A stretch of 64,000 nt of DNA, taken from Phaeosaccion multiseriatum. Taxonomy: Eukaryota > Ochrophyta, other classes. Position numbers and translations under genes: made by a program. Below the pieces are notes generated by a model that saw nothing but the letters and a program-made list of their open reading frames with translations, made no database searches and was not told where the DNA came from. Of the stretch, positions 12,302-23,970 are shown in pieces. Numbering within the stretch: position 1 is the first letter of the stretch; each line of letters starts with the position of its first letter. The stretch is from NCBI GenBank assembly GCA_965112735.1, contig OZ218954.1, positions 1,364,001 to 1,428,000 of the forward strand. The letters are read 5' to 3'.

Positions 12302-15300
12302 ATGGCAACTACACAGGGCGACGGCGAGACGGAGGGGGCTGCCAAAGTAGACGCAGGAGCACTACAGGGGAGCGAGCCACGAGCAGCACCTGCTACGGAA
12401 GAAGGATCTTCACTCCCTCCGCCACCCCCACTGGAAGGCCCAGCAGCACGAGGAACCACAGCAGCGCCAATGAGTAAAACGAAGCTGCGTTCCAAGAGGA
12501 GGAAAGGGGGACAGAAAGTGTTGGGAGGAGTGGGAGGGGGCGACTTTAGGGCGGCTCTCTTGCCAAGGCTGGCGGCCTGGGCAGCCGACGGAGGGGGAGT
12601 CGGAGGAGAGCCTAGAGCCGGCCCAGGCCCTCTTCTGGAGGGCACGCCTCTCCCGCCCTTGCGGTGCCGCCGAGCGGGTGAGATTCAAGACACCATCTTT
12701 GCAACGTCCGAGGCGGAGATATCCTTCCCTCCAACGCTCACGCCGTTCGAGCGCCAAGGTGAGTGAGCAGGTGCTAATTTCCGTATCCTTTACTTGTTGC
12801 GCGCGCTTGCTTGCTTGGACTATTGGGGTGTGTCTGTTCGTCGTTGTGCCCACGTACAAGCCACCCGTCCCCTGCCCGCAATCAAGGCGTGATATCTTGC
12901 ACGACCCTCTTAAACCCCCCCCCCTTTCGCCTTTCGCCTCCCGTTGCTGCGCCACCATCTTCTGTGTGGCTGATCAGCGGTGCACTCCTCGGCCCTGTCG
13001 CTGGGCCTTTTCCATGCCAGCAGCGGCACCGGTGACGACCGGCATGTCATCGTGTCTAAGACGGGGCTTTTTGAGGGGAAGTGCCCCACGGCCTCCGATG
13101 CCAAGTGGAGCAGGTGGGTCGGGAGTCTTTTTACCAGAGTGGGGAGAACGGGCAGCTAAGACAGACAGACAAGACAGACCGACCGACAGACAGAAAGACA
13201 AAACCGACAGACCGACGGACAGAAAGACAAGACACACAGACAGAAAGAAAGAAAAACAGACAGACAAGCAGAGGGGCAGACCCTGGGTAGTGGACCCTTT
13301 CTCAGGGTAGACCACAGTACTGCCTGCCTGCTCCTCCTGATGTTTCTGCCCGTTCCTTAGCTTGTTCTCACCATCCCTTGCTTCCCTCCTGCCCTCTCCC
13401 CCCCCTCATCCCCTCCTCTCGCCTCTCTCCTCTTGGTCTTGCCATACTCCCCTCCTGCCCTCCCATTTCTTGCCCACAGTTTCGATCCAGCAGTGGAGAA
13501 GCCCATGGGGGTGAGGCCCTTCATGCTTCAGCCCGGCGCCGATGCGGAGACTCAAGAGTGGGTGAGCAAGCTCGAGACATTTGTCAGCGCAGGTATATAG
13601 GTCCAGAGGGGGAACAAGGGGTGGGGAAGGAGGGAGAAGGGAGGGGAGAGACAGAAGGAAGGTCTCCAACCGATGGCTACCCCTCCCACTTTAATACCCT
13701 CATTATTATGTACGCGTATCATTCTCTCTCCGCTACCATAGATTGAGTACCTCCCCCCCCCCTCCTCCCTTCAGGCTGGGAGGTGACGACGGCAACAGGC
13801 GAGGAGTCGGCGGAGGAAGCAGACAGCAGCAGCAGAGAGGAAGAACAGCTTACCGCTACGAAGCTAGCCAGCAGAGAAGAGGAGTTGACCACCAAGCTCG
13901 CAAGCTTTCCAAAAGTAGGGGATGTGGAGCACATCGTTGTGGATCAGCCAGCAGCTTTGGCTGCTTTGGTCGGGAAACTCATGGTGAGTGCGCCATCCAG
14001 ACGAGCCGGACAAGACGACCTGGGGGAGGGGGGGGGGGGACGAGGAGAGGGAGAGGGGAGACTGGAGTCTCTCGTCTCTTTACCCTCCCAATGGCGTCCT
14101 TTCACGGCGGGCACGGGCTTTGTGCCTCTTCTGTCCCCTGCCTTCTGCTCCTTCTCCTTCCTCTGTACTGCTAACGGCCCCGTCTTCCCTTTCCACTTCC
14201 CTCTCTCTCTCCCTCTCTCCCTCCCTCCCTCTCTCCCCCTCTCTCTCTCCCTCTCTCTCTCCCTCTTCCTCTCTCTCCCCCTCTCTCTCTCTACGTCTCT
14301 ACGTCTCCCTCTCTCTGTATGTGCCTCTCTCTGTCCATGTGCAGGCGAGCAGCGTTTTCGGCTTTGATGTGGAGATGCACGCAGCACGATCTGTGAGTGT
14401 GTGTGTGGGAGGGTGGGAGGGTGAGGGGCACGAAGGGAAAGAGGTACAACACCAGGGGAAGAGGGGCGTCTTCGCACCGACCTGATAACACCTGATCCGA
14501 CTTGAGCTGAACTGACCTTTGACCCTCCTTGCCCTGGCTGCTGCCCGTGTAATATGTACATGCGCAGTACCACGGCATGACCTGCCTCTTGCAGATCTCT
14601 AGCCTGGATGGCTGTGACTACCTCATCGATCCGCTTGCCAAGGACATGTGGAGTAATATGGGCATGCTCAGGCCCGTCTTCGGCAGCGAAGCCATCGTCA
14701 AGGTGAGCGGGTGTGGTGTGTCACGCGTTTGGTGGGTGGAGTGGGTGGGTTGGTGGGGGCTTGAACGCGGCTCGTCCCAAACCCCATTGACACGTATTCT
14801 CTCTCCTCCTGCTCCCTGTCCCCCTCCTCCTCCTCCTCCTCCTCCTCCACCACCACCACCACCACCACCACCACCTCCTCCTCCTCCTCCTCCTCCTCCT
14901 CCTCCACCACCACCACCGCCACCACCTCCTCCTCCTCCTCCTCCTCCTCTTCTGTACCTACCTCGAAGGTGGGTTGCGGCATAGGAGGCGGTGACGTGCC
15001 GTCCCTCTACCGAGACTTTGGCATTGTCATCGTCAACGCATTTGACATCTCTGAAGGGGCGAGAGAGCTGGGCCTTACTCAGCTCGGTCTCGTCAACACC
15101 TTACTCGAGTTTGGCGTTGCAGAAGCTTTCGATATGGTGGAGATGAAGGACAAGCACCGGATGAGAGACTGGCGCAGTCGCCCTCTACCTGCTGAGGCGC
15201 TGTGCTACGCTGCCTTTGACTCCCACTACCTTGTGCCGCTGTTCCTTCTCATGAAGGAGAAGTTGCTCTCCGAGCAGTCGTGTTTCAACCGGCAAAAGGA

Positions 15301-16100
15301 GAAGGAGGGACGAAGTGAGTTGAAACGGAGGAAACAGGGGAAGGGGGGGTGCGGGGGTAGGGCAGGGCCCCGAGAGCTGGGTAGCTGCCACCGCTCATTA
15401 CGCCTTTGTTGGTGATCGTCTGTGCTCCTTTCTTTCGCTCATGCCCTAATACGCTTCCCACCTCCTCTTCGTCTTTCTGTACTCTTGGCCGTCCCTCTAT
15501 TTTCTCTGTACGCTTTCTTCCCTTCGCTTCCAACCACCGATCCACTGCCATCCTGCTGCAGTGTCGTTCGAAGAAATGTCTCCCGCACGCTCGCACTCCT
15601 TCTGTGAGCCCAAGGTGGGCATTATTACTGAGTCCTCGTCCTCTCAACTCTCCCCGAAAATCAGTGAGGGGGATGACGGCTTTGACGGAGAAGGCTGGGG
15701 GGGGAGAGGCGGAAGAGGAGGAGGAGGAGGAGGAAGGTATAGAGACGAGGATGATATCATCTCGCAGGGCGGGAGGTCCTCGATATACGACCCGAGCGAA
15801 GACCTTGAGCGGATTGTCGATGATGAGGATGAGGATAACGACGACGAGGAGGAGGACGAGGACGAGGACGAGAGGGAGGAAGGTCAGGAGAAGGGGATCC
15901 GGGAGGAGCGGCGACAAGCCTTACTGGCAGAGGAGATGCGCAAGAGGAGTGCGGAGGTTGCGGCAAACAATCTTGCTGCGGCACTCACTTCCATGCGGAT
16001 AGAGGTGGAGCATGTGGAGGAGGAGGATGACGCTGATGAGGAGGGCAGCCAACAACAGCAAGCCTTGGGGCAACCCGCAGCCGCAGCTGGAGGAGGGAGG

Positions 16101-16132
<32 letters not shown>

Positions 16133-17972
16133 GGGAGGAGGAGGGGGAGATGAAGACGAAGATGGAGGAGAGGAAGGGGAAGACGGAGACGAAGATGAAG
16201 ACATGTGGGAAGGGTGGGCAGAACCCCTTGAGAAGCTTGAGAAGGACTGTTATAGCATGGCTACGGACAACACCATGTCTCTCTCAACCCTGTCCACACA
16301 CTCCACCAATTCGGCCGCTAGCTCTGCAGGAGGAGGAGGAGGGTCGGCTGTGATACGATTGGGCAGGGGGCCCGGCTTTAGTCAATCCCCCCGGGGAACG
16401 CCCCGGGCGAGCCTCTCCCCGGCGGGCAGTGTGTCTCCAGGGGGGAGGAGGCGAAGCTACCTGGTGGGGGGGGGGGGCGGGCACCAGAGCAGAAGGCAGG
16501 GGGGAGGAGCAGGGACCAGCGGCAGCAGCAGCAGCAGCGGCGGGAGGCATTCGAAGAGCGCATCGATGTGAGTGTGGGGGGGGTCCCTTTGTTTCACATC
16601 ATCCCGACATTGTCATACCCGCCCTGTGCCCAGGATGGGGAGGAGACGTATCTTGAGGGAAGACAGTAGGGGCTTTCAGGCTCTTATGTATCACGCATGG
16701 AAGAGTGACTCAGAGCAACGCACCCACCCACCCACTTTTCCCTCCTCTCCGCTCTGCAACTTGTGACGACTTACGGTATCCCTTTGCTTTGACTCGCCCT
16801 TCCCCTCCCTCCCTCCCTCCCTCCCTCCCTTCTTTTGTGCGTCGTGCTCGCCCTCTTGCTCCTCTGTCCCCTGCGGTGTGGACCAACCAACGTACCTTCA
16901 AACCTCTCTCCTTCTCAGGGACAGCTTGTCGTCGTCTGCTGGGCTGGCGACATCTGGCTTGGAGCGAGTGATGGAGCGGTCGGCAGCCTTCTGCCAGCGG
17001 CTCTGGCAGCCCGCTACGGTGGACGAGCGTTCGGCCTTGGGATGCAAGCACTATCAGGTGGGTGCGTGGGTGCTTGCGTGCGTGCTTGCGTGCGTGCTTA
17101 CGTCGGTCCTTGGGGGGATGGGTGCGGGTGTGGCAGCATGCCCCCCCCCCGCCACCTTGTCCCCATCCTTGCGCTGCCGATTCTGACCGAGAATCTGACC
17201 CCTTCGCCCCGACTCTGGTCCTGATCCTGACGCTGACCCTGACCCGCTCTCTCTCTCTCTCCACAATCAGCGCCTGTGCCGGAGCTCATCCTGGGCAGAA
17301 GAGAATACGGCGGCATACAAGGCGCTCTACATATGGCGGGATCAGCTTGCTCGTGCTTTGGACGAGTCTCCTCGCTACGTGTGCCCATCGCCCTTACTTG
17401 TCAACATTGCGCAGGAGCTGCCTCGAACGCAGGACCACTTGAATCGTATTGCGAAACCGTTGCCTCCGCTGTTGGAGGGGGGCAGCATCCATGCGGTGCA
17501 GTGCTTACGAATGGTGGAGGATATCGTCAACAAGAGCGCCACGGGTGTGTGTGGTGGGCGGACGTCGCGTCATGGGAGCAGTAGTGAGGGGAGTGTAGGC
17601 GGAGGTGGAAACCTCACCCCTCGGAGTCGGGGCTCTTTTCATGCGGATTTCGCGTTGGTGGAGGGAGAGGAGGAGGAGGATGAGGACGACGGGGATGCGC
17701 ATTCACCAGCCAAGACCGGTCCGGCAGCAATAGGGGAAGGAGGGGGAGGAGGAGAAGGAGGGGGAGGAGAAGCAGGGGGTGGTGGTGGTGGTGGTGGTGG
17801 AGGAGGAGGAGGAGGAGGAGGAGGAGGAGGAGGAGGAGGAGGAGGAGGAGGAGGAGGAGGAGGAGGAGGAGGAGGAGGAGGGGGAGGAGAAGCAGGGGGG
17901 GGAGGAGAATCAGGGGGTGGGTCAGCAGAAGATGCGCCCTCCCTGCCTCCTGCAGATGGACGATGCCGTTAG
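12302..17972 (+). CDS. RRP6/EXOSC10-like 3'-5' exoribonuclease with R3H and HRDC domains
   Basis: Nuclear-exosome-type exonuclease that would trim and degrade structured RNAs from the 3' end. Ten exons join in phase to 1096 residues: 12302-12758, 12978-13113, 13480-13592, 13775-13983, 14345-14392, 14568-14702, 14969-15314, 15562-16567, 16919-17057 and 17271-17972. An R3H nucleic-acid-binding domain spans the first splice (GLFHASSGTGDDRHVIVSK). The DEDDy exonuclease domain follows with DxE (FGFDVEMH), the second Asp (GGGDVPSLYRDFG) and YAAFDSHYL, next to an RRP6-typical WRSRPLP stretch. A 330-residue acidic, Ala- and Gly-rich insert precedes the HRDC domain (YKALYIWRDQLARALDESPR). The C-terminus is acidic and poly-Gly. 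Catalytic residues look intact. The start is the first in-frame ATG, after an upstream in-frame GTG without support. Confidence 0.88.
17796..17885. repeat. (GGA)n coding trinucleotide run
   Basis: About 30 GGA/GGT triplets in the last exon of the RRP6-like gene, read as poly-Gly between two acidic segments. Because the frame stays open in all three forward phases, length changes in multiples of three would be tolerated. Confidence 0.9.
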
Positions 17973-18458
17973 GGCTCCTTTCGGGCCACAGCGCAACGAT
18001 GTAAAAGCACAACAATGTAAAGCACTGTACCCTAACACAGCTCAGCTCAGCTCAGCTCAGCTCAGCTCAGCTCAGCTCAGCTCAGCTCACTCAGCTCAGT
18101 TCAGTTCCACTCGGTCCAGCTCATTCGACGCTAAGCGGACGTGAAGAGAAGGGGAAGGCGCGTTCTACATTGGTGCGTGAAGAACATTGGGGTACGCCTT
18201 AGCCACGTGTGAATCGCACTGCATATTTCTTTACAATACGCAATTGGTCCCCGCGATTGAGGCACTAGGATGGTTCAAATGTAGTAGAGGTTACGTAGGG
18301 TCTACGTACGCCTCGCGAAGACATCGGCCGGCCGGCCGGCCGGCGCCCCAAACACCGAATGTGAAAGGTGAAAGGGAGGTCACAGATTTCGATGGAGAAC
18401 CAAATCCTACAGATCCCTTGAGACACCCCGCTTCGTTTTGCGCGTCGTGTCGGTGCTG
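17973..18458. other. Intergenic gap with (CTCAG)n and a CCGG palindrome
   Basis: The gap lies between the stop of the RRP6-like gene and the first ATG of the TrmK-like gene. It holds about twelve copies of the pentamer CTCAG/AGCTC at 18038-18098. It also holds a perfect palindromic run CGGCCGGCCGGCCGGCCGG near 18325-18343, about 115 bases before the next ATG. The palindrome could act in regulation, but that is a guess. Confidence 0.7.
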
Positions 18459-20621
18459 ATGAGCCTGCACACCCCTGGGCTGGGGCTCACACAAACACTT
18501 CCCAGGCTCTACTCTGCATCGAGGGAGTTCTGCTTCTGTTTACCGAGGAGGGAGCTGAGTTTCGTGGCCCCCTCATCAATCCCCCCCTCCAGCACCAAAG
18601 AAAGGCAGGATGAGCACTGGAGAGCTGAAAGCAGAGTGGAGCAAAGGAGGTTTCGAATTGCCACGAAGAGTCGCGGGAAGGGAAGAAGGAGGAGTACATT
18701 TATCGGGGCTGTGCATCAGCCCTCAGAGGATGGAGCAGCAGCAGTGGGGGCGCGTCTACTGCTGCGACGGCAGCGAGCGGCAGGCAGACGCGTCCCTCTC
18801 TTGCACGAGCTACTGGAGAGTATACCTGGCCAGGTGCTGACGGGGCGGTCTCGTCTCCAGCGACTCAAGCGACTGCAAGACGTGCTGGACCTTGCGCTAT
18901 TGCGCTCTCCAACAGCAGCTGGGGAGGAGGAGGAGGAGGGGGAGGAGGAGGAGCAAGCTCATGCAAACGTACGTGACGCTGCCTTACCAAGGCGAAGAGG
19001 AAGAAGAAGACAAAGAAGTATGACAGAGACCGGGAGACCTGTTGATGGTCATGGGGATGATGATGGTGATGACGGGGGCCTATGTCAGCGTCGGAGTCGA
19101 GTGATGGTCGACGTGGGCTGCGATCATGGGTACCTCGCCATTGGACTGGCAGCAGGGGGGGCGAATGTTATCGCTATTGACATGGCGGAGGGTCCGTTGC
19201 AGCGAGCCAGGAGCAACGCGGAGGTGTTCTTCGTCAGGGATCGGCAGGACCAGAGACAACAAGAACAAACAAATCATGATGAGGGAAATTGTGCTGGTGG
19301 CGGTGGTGGTGGTGGGTGTGGCTTCGAGAGCGTCCGGAGTCGTCCTGGGGGGAGGGAGGAGGAGGAGGTGGCGGAAGGAGGCACACCGAAGCAGCCAACG
19401 ACGACAGGAGGAGAAAGAGAGGGAGGCCCGGAGGGGCTCGAGCTGCGCCTCGGGGATGGGCTGACGGCATTGACCAGCGAGGACAGAGGTGAGGAGAGAA
19501 ATGCGAGTGTGAATGTGGGTGTAAAGAGGGGCGGGGAAGGCGTGAGGAGGGCGGGCGCACAAAAAGTGGAAGTGTATGGCACCGCATGAAGAGACGTATA
19601 TGCGTACTTGCCATCCCACTCCAGTTTTCTAAGCCCTTGTTAACTCGCATCGATTACGCCTGTGCCAGACGATCGTAAGAGACTCTTATGCCCTTGCCAT
19701 CCTCACCCGATTCCCCTCCAACACACGAATGTCTCAGTGGACACAGTGTGTATAGCAGGCGTGGGGGTCTCTACCATGCTCGATATTCTCGAGGGAAACA
19801 CTTGCGGTGGCCCTTCTGCTGCGTCCGGGAAATGTAGTAGTAATGACGGCAAAGAAGCCATCAAAGTAGCTCAGCAGCAGCAGGGGCAGGAACAGCAGCA
19901 GGAAGAGCAGCAGTGGGTGATACAGCAACCGAGAAGCATGGCAGTCGCCAGCCCACTCGCATTGGTGCGTCAGCTTGGCGTACGGACGCTTGTGCTTCAG
20001 CCGATGGACTCTCGCCTCACCTACATGTTCCGACTGCGTAAGTGGCTATCCGATAATGGGTGGCTGGCGAGGGAGGAGAAACTCGTTACAGTGGAGAATC
20101 GGCACTACATCACCGTGCGAGCGATAAGGAGGGAGGACAGCAGCGCGAGGGTGGGATCACCAGAGAGTGCGTATCGTTCAGCAGACTACCCTGCTGGCGA
20201 CCGCGGCCAAGAAGAGCAAGAGAAAGAAGACGGAGAAGAAGCAGATCCATCTCTGGCGCCTCTCCTGTTGGGAACGTGGTCATCCACTATTGCTGCCATG
20301 GCTGCGGCACAAGAGGGCGGTACTTCCACAAGTGTTTCTTTAGACACCCGTGCTGCCTCTACCTCTCCCTCTAGCTCTATCACAACTCCGGCCTTGTCCT
20401 CCTCCTCCTCCTCCTCCTCCTCGGAGGAGGAGGAGGAGGAGGACGGCCCCGCTGGCTTTGTGCGCTATGTGCTCAAGCAAAGGCAGTGGCTGCGGCTCAT
20501 CGTCAAGCAACACAGGGAGGCACTGAGAGCCTGCGAAGAGGAGCAGACCCAGCTTGAGGTGTTGGATAGCTTCATACGTACCTGCCCCTTGCCCCTCCTG
20601 CCCCGAGCCACCGACTCTTAG
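18459..20621 (+). CDS. TrmK-family (DUF633) tRNA adenine-N1 methyltransferase-like protein
   Basis: SAM-dependent methyltransferase related to bacterial TrmK, which makes m1A22 in tRNA. There are two exons, 18459-19488 and 19738-20621 (637 residues; phases match, G|TG giving Val). Family landmarks in order: the SAM loop DVGCDHGYLAIGLAAGG, then AIDMAEGPLQRARSNAE, then LRLGDGLTAL just before the intron, VDTVCIAGVGVSTMLDILEG just after it, VRTLVLQPMDSRLTYMFRLR, and NGWLAREEKLVTVENRHYIT. Bacterial TrmK usually has IAGMGG where this has IAGVGV. Acidic, Gln- and Ser-rich inserts make it far longer than bacterial TrmK (about 230 residues). The N-terminus is basic and could be an organelle presequence. 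The start is the first in-frame ATG; the frame is open further upstream only from a TTG. Confidence 0.82.
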
Positions 20622-21471
20622 CAGCAGCGCCACGCCTTAGGGTGCGGGCATGATGAAAGAGAGGGAGGGCAGTGGGAAGTGCTTGCTTGCTTGCTGGCGT
20701 GCGTGCGTGCGTGCAAGTGTGCGTGTGTGCGTGCGTGCGTGCGTGCGTATGGGCGTGCGCGTGGACGTGAATTGGTTGACGGATGGACACGTTTTACCGC
20801 TCTACCGCGTGCGACACCACCAGTCTCTTCATCATCATCAGAGGCTAATTATTTGTTTAGTGTAAGAGCAAAAGGCAGAGGAGGAAGGCGGGGGGACGAG
20901 GGGCATAATAAGTGCCTGGTCCACATTATGTGCAATATCTGCATCTACAGGCTTCGGCGACGTGTAGAACAACAAATGATAGTAGACTTCCGGTAGACAA
21001 GGTACTTGAAGGAAGCCTGCAGATACCGCACAGAATGTGTAAAGTACCAGGCAAGGCACCTGAAGGATCTCAGCTCCTCGTACCCAATCTGCTGCCTTCA
21101 CTTCCCTTCTCTCTAGTCTATATGATGTCTCGTATGTCCAAGGAGAAGGTCCGAAGGAGCACTCTGTCTCGGGTGCCGTGCCACTCCCTTCTTTTCCAGA
21201 CAACATACTCCTCGCCGTGTCCGCATCTGCAGCTGCGCCCTCGGCCCCTCGCGCTACCCAATAGTCTGGCGTGCCTTCCTCGACAGGCGGGCGGTTCCGT
21301 CGGGTGTCGGGACCTCCACCGCCACAGGTGGTCGAAGCTCCCCTCGCTTATCGCCCTGATGCCCTGATACCTGAGACTTGGACCCCCCATGTCCCCCCCT
21401 CTCAACTTGAAGGCCATGGGGTGGGGTGGGGTGGGATAGTTTGGGTTTGCTGCCTCTGTCTGCTCGAACTT

Positions 21472-21508
<37 letters not shown>

Positions 21509-21954
21509 CACACACACACATAACACACACACTCTCTCTCTGCGGCTTTCGCTGCTCATACAAGGCATGGACCTAGGTGCCAAGTAGCCTCGTAACTGAC
21601 CCGAGAGGAGAGATGCACGGGCTCCTTCCTGGTGATCTGGTACCTCATGCGCCCACCTTCGTTCCACGCTTTGTAGCCCTCCGCTTCAATCTTAGCATCA
21701 TAACGTAGTCTCCTCTGTGCTTGACTTCGAATCAAGCTTTGCACGGGAGTTGTGCAGCCCAGTCCTCGTTCCTCCTGCCTCTCCTCCGAGCAGCTTGGGT
21801 AAGGTTCGGTTCCGCAGAGAGTCGAAAACCCGGAGCAAGAACAGCCTCATCTCAAGAATCCCTCCCGACTGGTCGAGTAGGCCAGTTCCAACTCGATTGT
21901 CGTCAAACTATCTTACTTGACGCACATTCTCCCATTTCACCCCCCCACGTTCCT
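20622..21954. other. Intergenic region with one possible minus-strand exon
   Basis: A GT/CGTG repeat lies at 20695-20760, and a (TC)n(AC)n tract at 21474-21540. The only stretch that looks coding is on the minus strand at about 21622-21717. It reads RRLRYDAKIEAEGYKAWNEG and continues through RYQITRKEP, preceded by an acceptor-like CACAG and followed by CGG|GTCAGT. It has no ATG of its own. It might be a 3' exon of the CX9C gene upstream, or part of a separate small gene; I cannot connect it with confidence. Confidence 0.35.
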
Positions 21955-22356
21955 TCAAGCATCTGAAGCTCCGTGCTGGACGTTCTCCTCCTTCTGATGC
22001 CGCTGCCGCGCTAGATCGTTGCAATTCCTGAGGTTCTTCACTTCCGTCTGGCACTTCCGCCAGTCCCTATCATGCTCACCTAAGCATTCCTCCAAGGCGT
22101 AGTAGATCTGCGGAGGAGGGACAGGGACAAACACACATCAAAAAAAGCACGACGAGGGTGAGAGGGAGAAACAACGAATTGAAGCTGGTAGTAGGTGGGG
22201 TGGGTCCACTCCTGGGTGTTGGGTGCTCACCGTTGCGCAGTCCGACTTGTCAATGAGCTCTCCCACATCCACGTCCTCGAAATGCCCCGCCGAACCGAGG
22301 TGGTGATTCTGCGGTGCAGCCTTTGGCACAGCAACAGGGGCAGGTGGTGCACTCAT
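21955..22356 (-). CDS. Twin CX9C (CHCH) mitochondrial intermembrane-space protein, COA4-like
   Basis: Small protein of 92 residues from two exons, 22231-22356 and 21955-22107, joined between codons. The splice creates the twin CX9C signature: C-ATIYYALEE-C followed by C-QTEVKNLRN-C, separated by LGEHDRDWRK. The first cysteine is encoded in exon 1 and the rest in exon 2. Proteins of this type fold by Mia40-dependent disulfide formation in the mitochondrial intermembrane space. The LGEHDRDWRKCQ segment resembles COA4/CMC3-type cytochrome oxidase assembly factors and their plant relatives. The N-terminal 25 residues are Pro/Ala-rich without a targeting peptide, as expected for this import route. 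The start is the ATG at 22356. The exact subfamily is an inference. Confidence 0.8.
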
Positions 22357-22573
22357 ATCTCTCCTCTCCTATTAAAGAAAGAAGATAGAATAACAGGCGG
22401 TAGAAAGGGAGGAAAGAAAGAGAAAGGATGGAGAAAGAGGGTGAAAAATGAAGAAAGAAAAAAAGAAAGAAAAAAGAGAGGTTGGGGATCACCAACACGT
22501 CCACTTTCAGCGTTTTTGTGCTTTTGGCTGGTTTTTGTGTTTTTGTGTTTTCCTTTTCTCCCCCCAATTTTAA

Positions 22574-22818
22574 CACTCGATTTGCGTAAGAATCCAGCTG
22601 TAACAATCGCCTAAATCGCCCCCAAACTCCGCAAAAAGACGCTGGGAGAAGCGCTATAGCTCTTCGTGTAGCTCTTTGAGATGCCTACCGATGGCATTCA
22701 TCGCTTTTTCCGTTCCCTACTTGTCAGCATTTCTGCAAGAGCACTCCCCCCTAACTCCCCCTTCCCACCCGACACCCAAAAAACGGGCGATTTGGGCGAT
22801 TCTTACGCAAATCGAGTG
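22574..22818. mobile_element. MITE-like element with 24-bp terminal inverted repeats and TTAA flanks
   Basis: The left end reads CACTCGATTTGCGTAAGAATC and the right end carries its exact reverse complement. Both ends are flanked by TTAA (22570-22573 and 22819-22822), which looks like a target-site duplication. The identity including flanks covers 24 bases, and a weaker inverted match (AAATCGCCC / GGGCGATTT) continues inward. The element is 245 bp long and contains no open frame of note, so it would be non-autonomous. TTAA duplications are typical of piggyBac-type insertions, but the termini do not start with CCC, so the family is uncertain. It lies upstream of the CX9C gene. Confidence 0.72.
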
Positions 22819-22822
22819 TTAA

Positions 22823-23443
22823 TTAAAAGGGGGGGGGGGGGAATCAAGAGTACTTAAAGTAAACGACTTTGCTTCAATACCCCAATACGTTAATTTTTTA
22901 ATTATAATTAGAAATAAAAAAAACTATTAAAATAACAATATTTGATTGCTTTCAATACGATACCTGCCCTATGTTACAGATGTTACAGACCAAACTTACA
23001 CTACACCACTTATTCAGATCAGGTGCGAGAAAAAAAAGGAACTGAAATGAGCCAGACCGCAGGCTGCTGGTTGCTTCCCTCTCCCTCCTGCCTGTGCTTC
23101 CCGTGCTCATCCTTGTAGCTGTACACAGTTGCAAATCTGCTCACCAGCCCACGCTCCGTGCCTCCCATCAATGAGGCAAACATACGAAAGATGCCGGCCT
23201 TATTCTGAGGGCCTTACATGATGAACTGCAGCAGCTGATCGTCTCTCCTCGCTTCCCCCCGACCCCGGCCGGCACCCTTGTTCGTGGTTACCCTCTGCTG
23301 TTGCCTCCCGTCGTACGTTCCTTCCTTTTAGATCCTAGGATGCGCTCGGCCAACTTTTGGTACCCGTCCCCCCCTCCCCCGCCTTCGGCGAGTCGCCGCG
23401 GCTCTTCCATAAATGTCTTCTCCTTCCGGAGCGAACTACTGTA
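22823..23443. other. AT-rich intergenic block
   Basis: A 13-G run at 22830-22842 is followed by the most AT-rich stretch of the window (22880-22960, for example TTTTTTAATTATAATTAG). No gene is recognisable. The region lies between the 5' side of the CX9C gene and the 3' end of the SDR-like gene, so it may include that gene's 3' untranslated region and polyadenylation signals. Confidence 0.5.
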
Positions 23444-23935
23444 CTACTTCTTCTCAGCAACGGCATCAGCAACCGCGTCAGCATCAGCATCAGTAGCGGC
23501 ATCATTGATGACGGGCATCTTGAACTTCCACTCCTCCCAAGAGCCCTCGTCCAATATCAGATCGACCATGTACTTTGCCACGTTGGAGCGCCTTACCGTG
23601 CCTGCACCTGAGGGAGGGAATGAGGGAGGGAGGGAGGGAGTGGGTCGGTGGATGGATGGGTGAGTGAATGAGTGAGTGAGTGAGTGAGTGAGTGAGAGAG
23701 TGAGTGAGTGAGTGAGTGAGTGAGTGAGTGAGTGAGTGAGTGAGTGAGTGAGTGAGTGAGTGAGTGATTGAGGGAGTGAGTGAGTGAGTGAGTGAGTGAG
23801 TGAGTGAGTGAGTGAGTGAGTGAGTGAGTGAGTGAGTGAGTGAGTGAGTGAGTGAGTGAGTGAGTGAGTGAGTGAGTGAGTGAGTGAGTGAGTGAGTGAG
23901 TGAGTGAGTGAGTGAGTGAGTGAGTGAGTGAGGCA

Positions 23936-23970
<35 letters not shown>

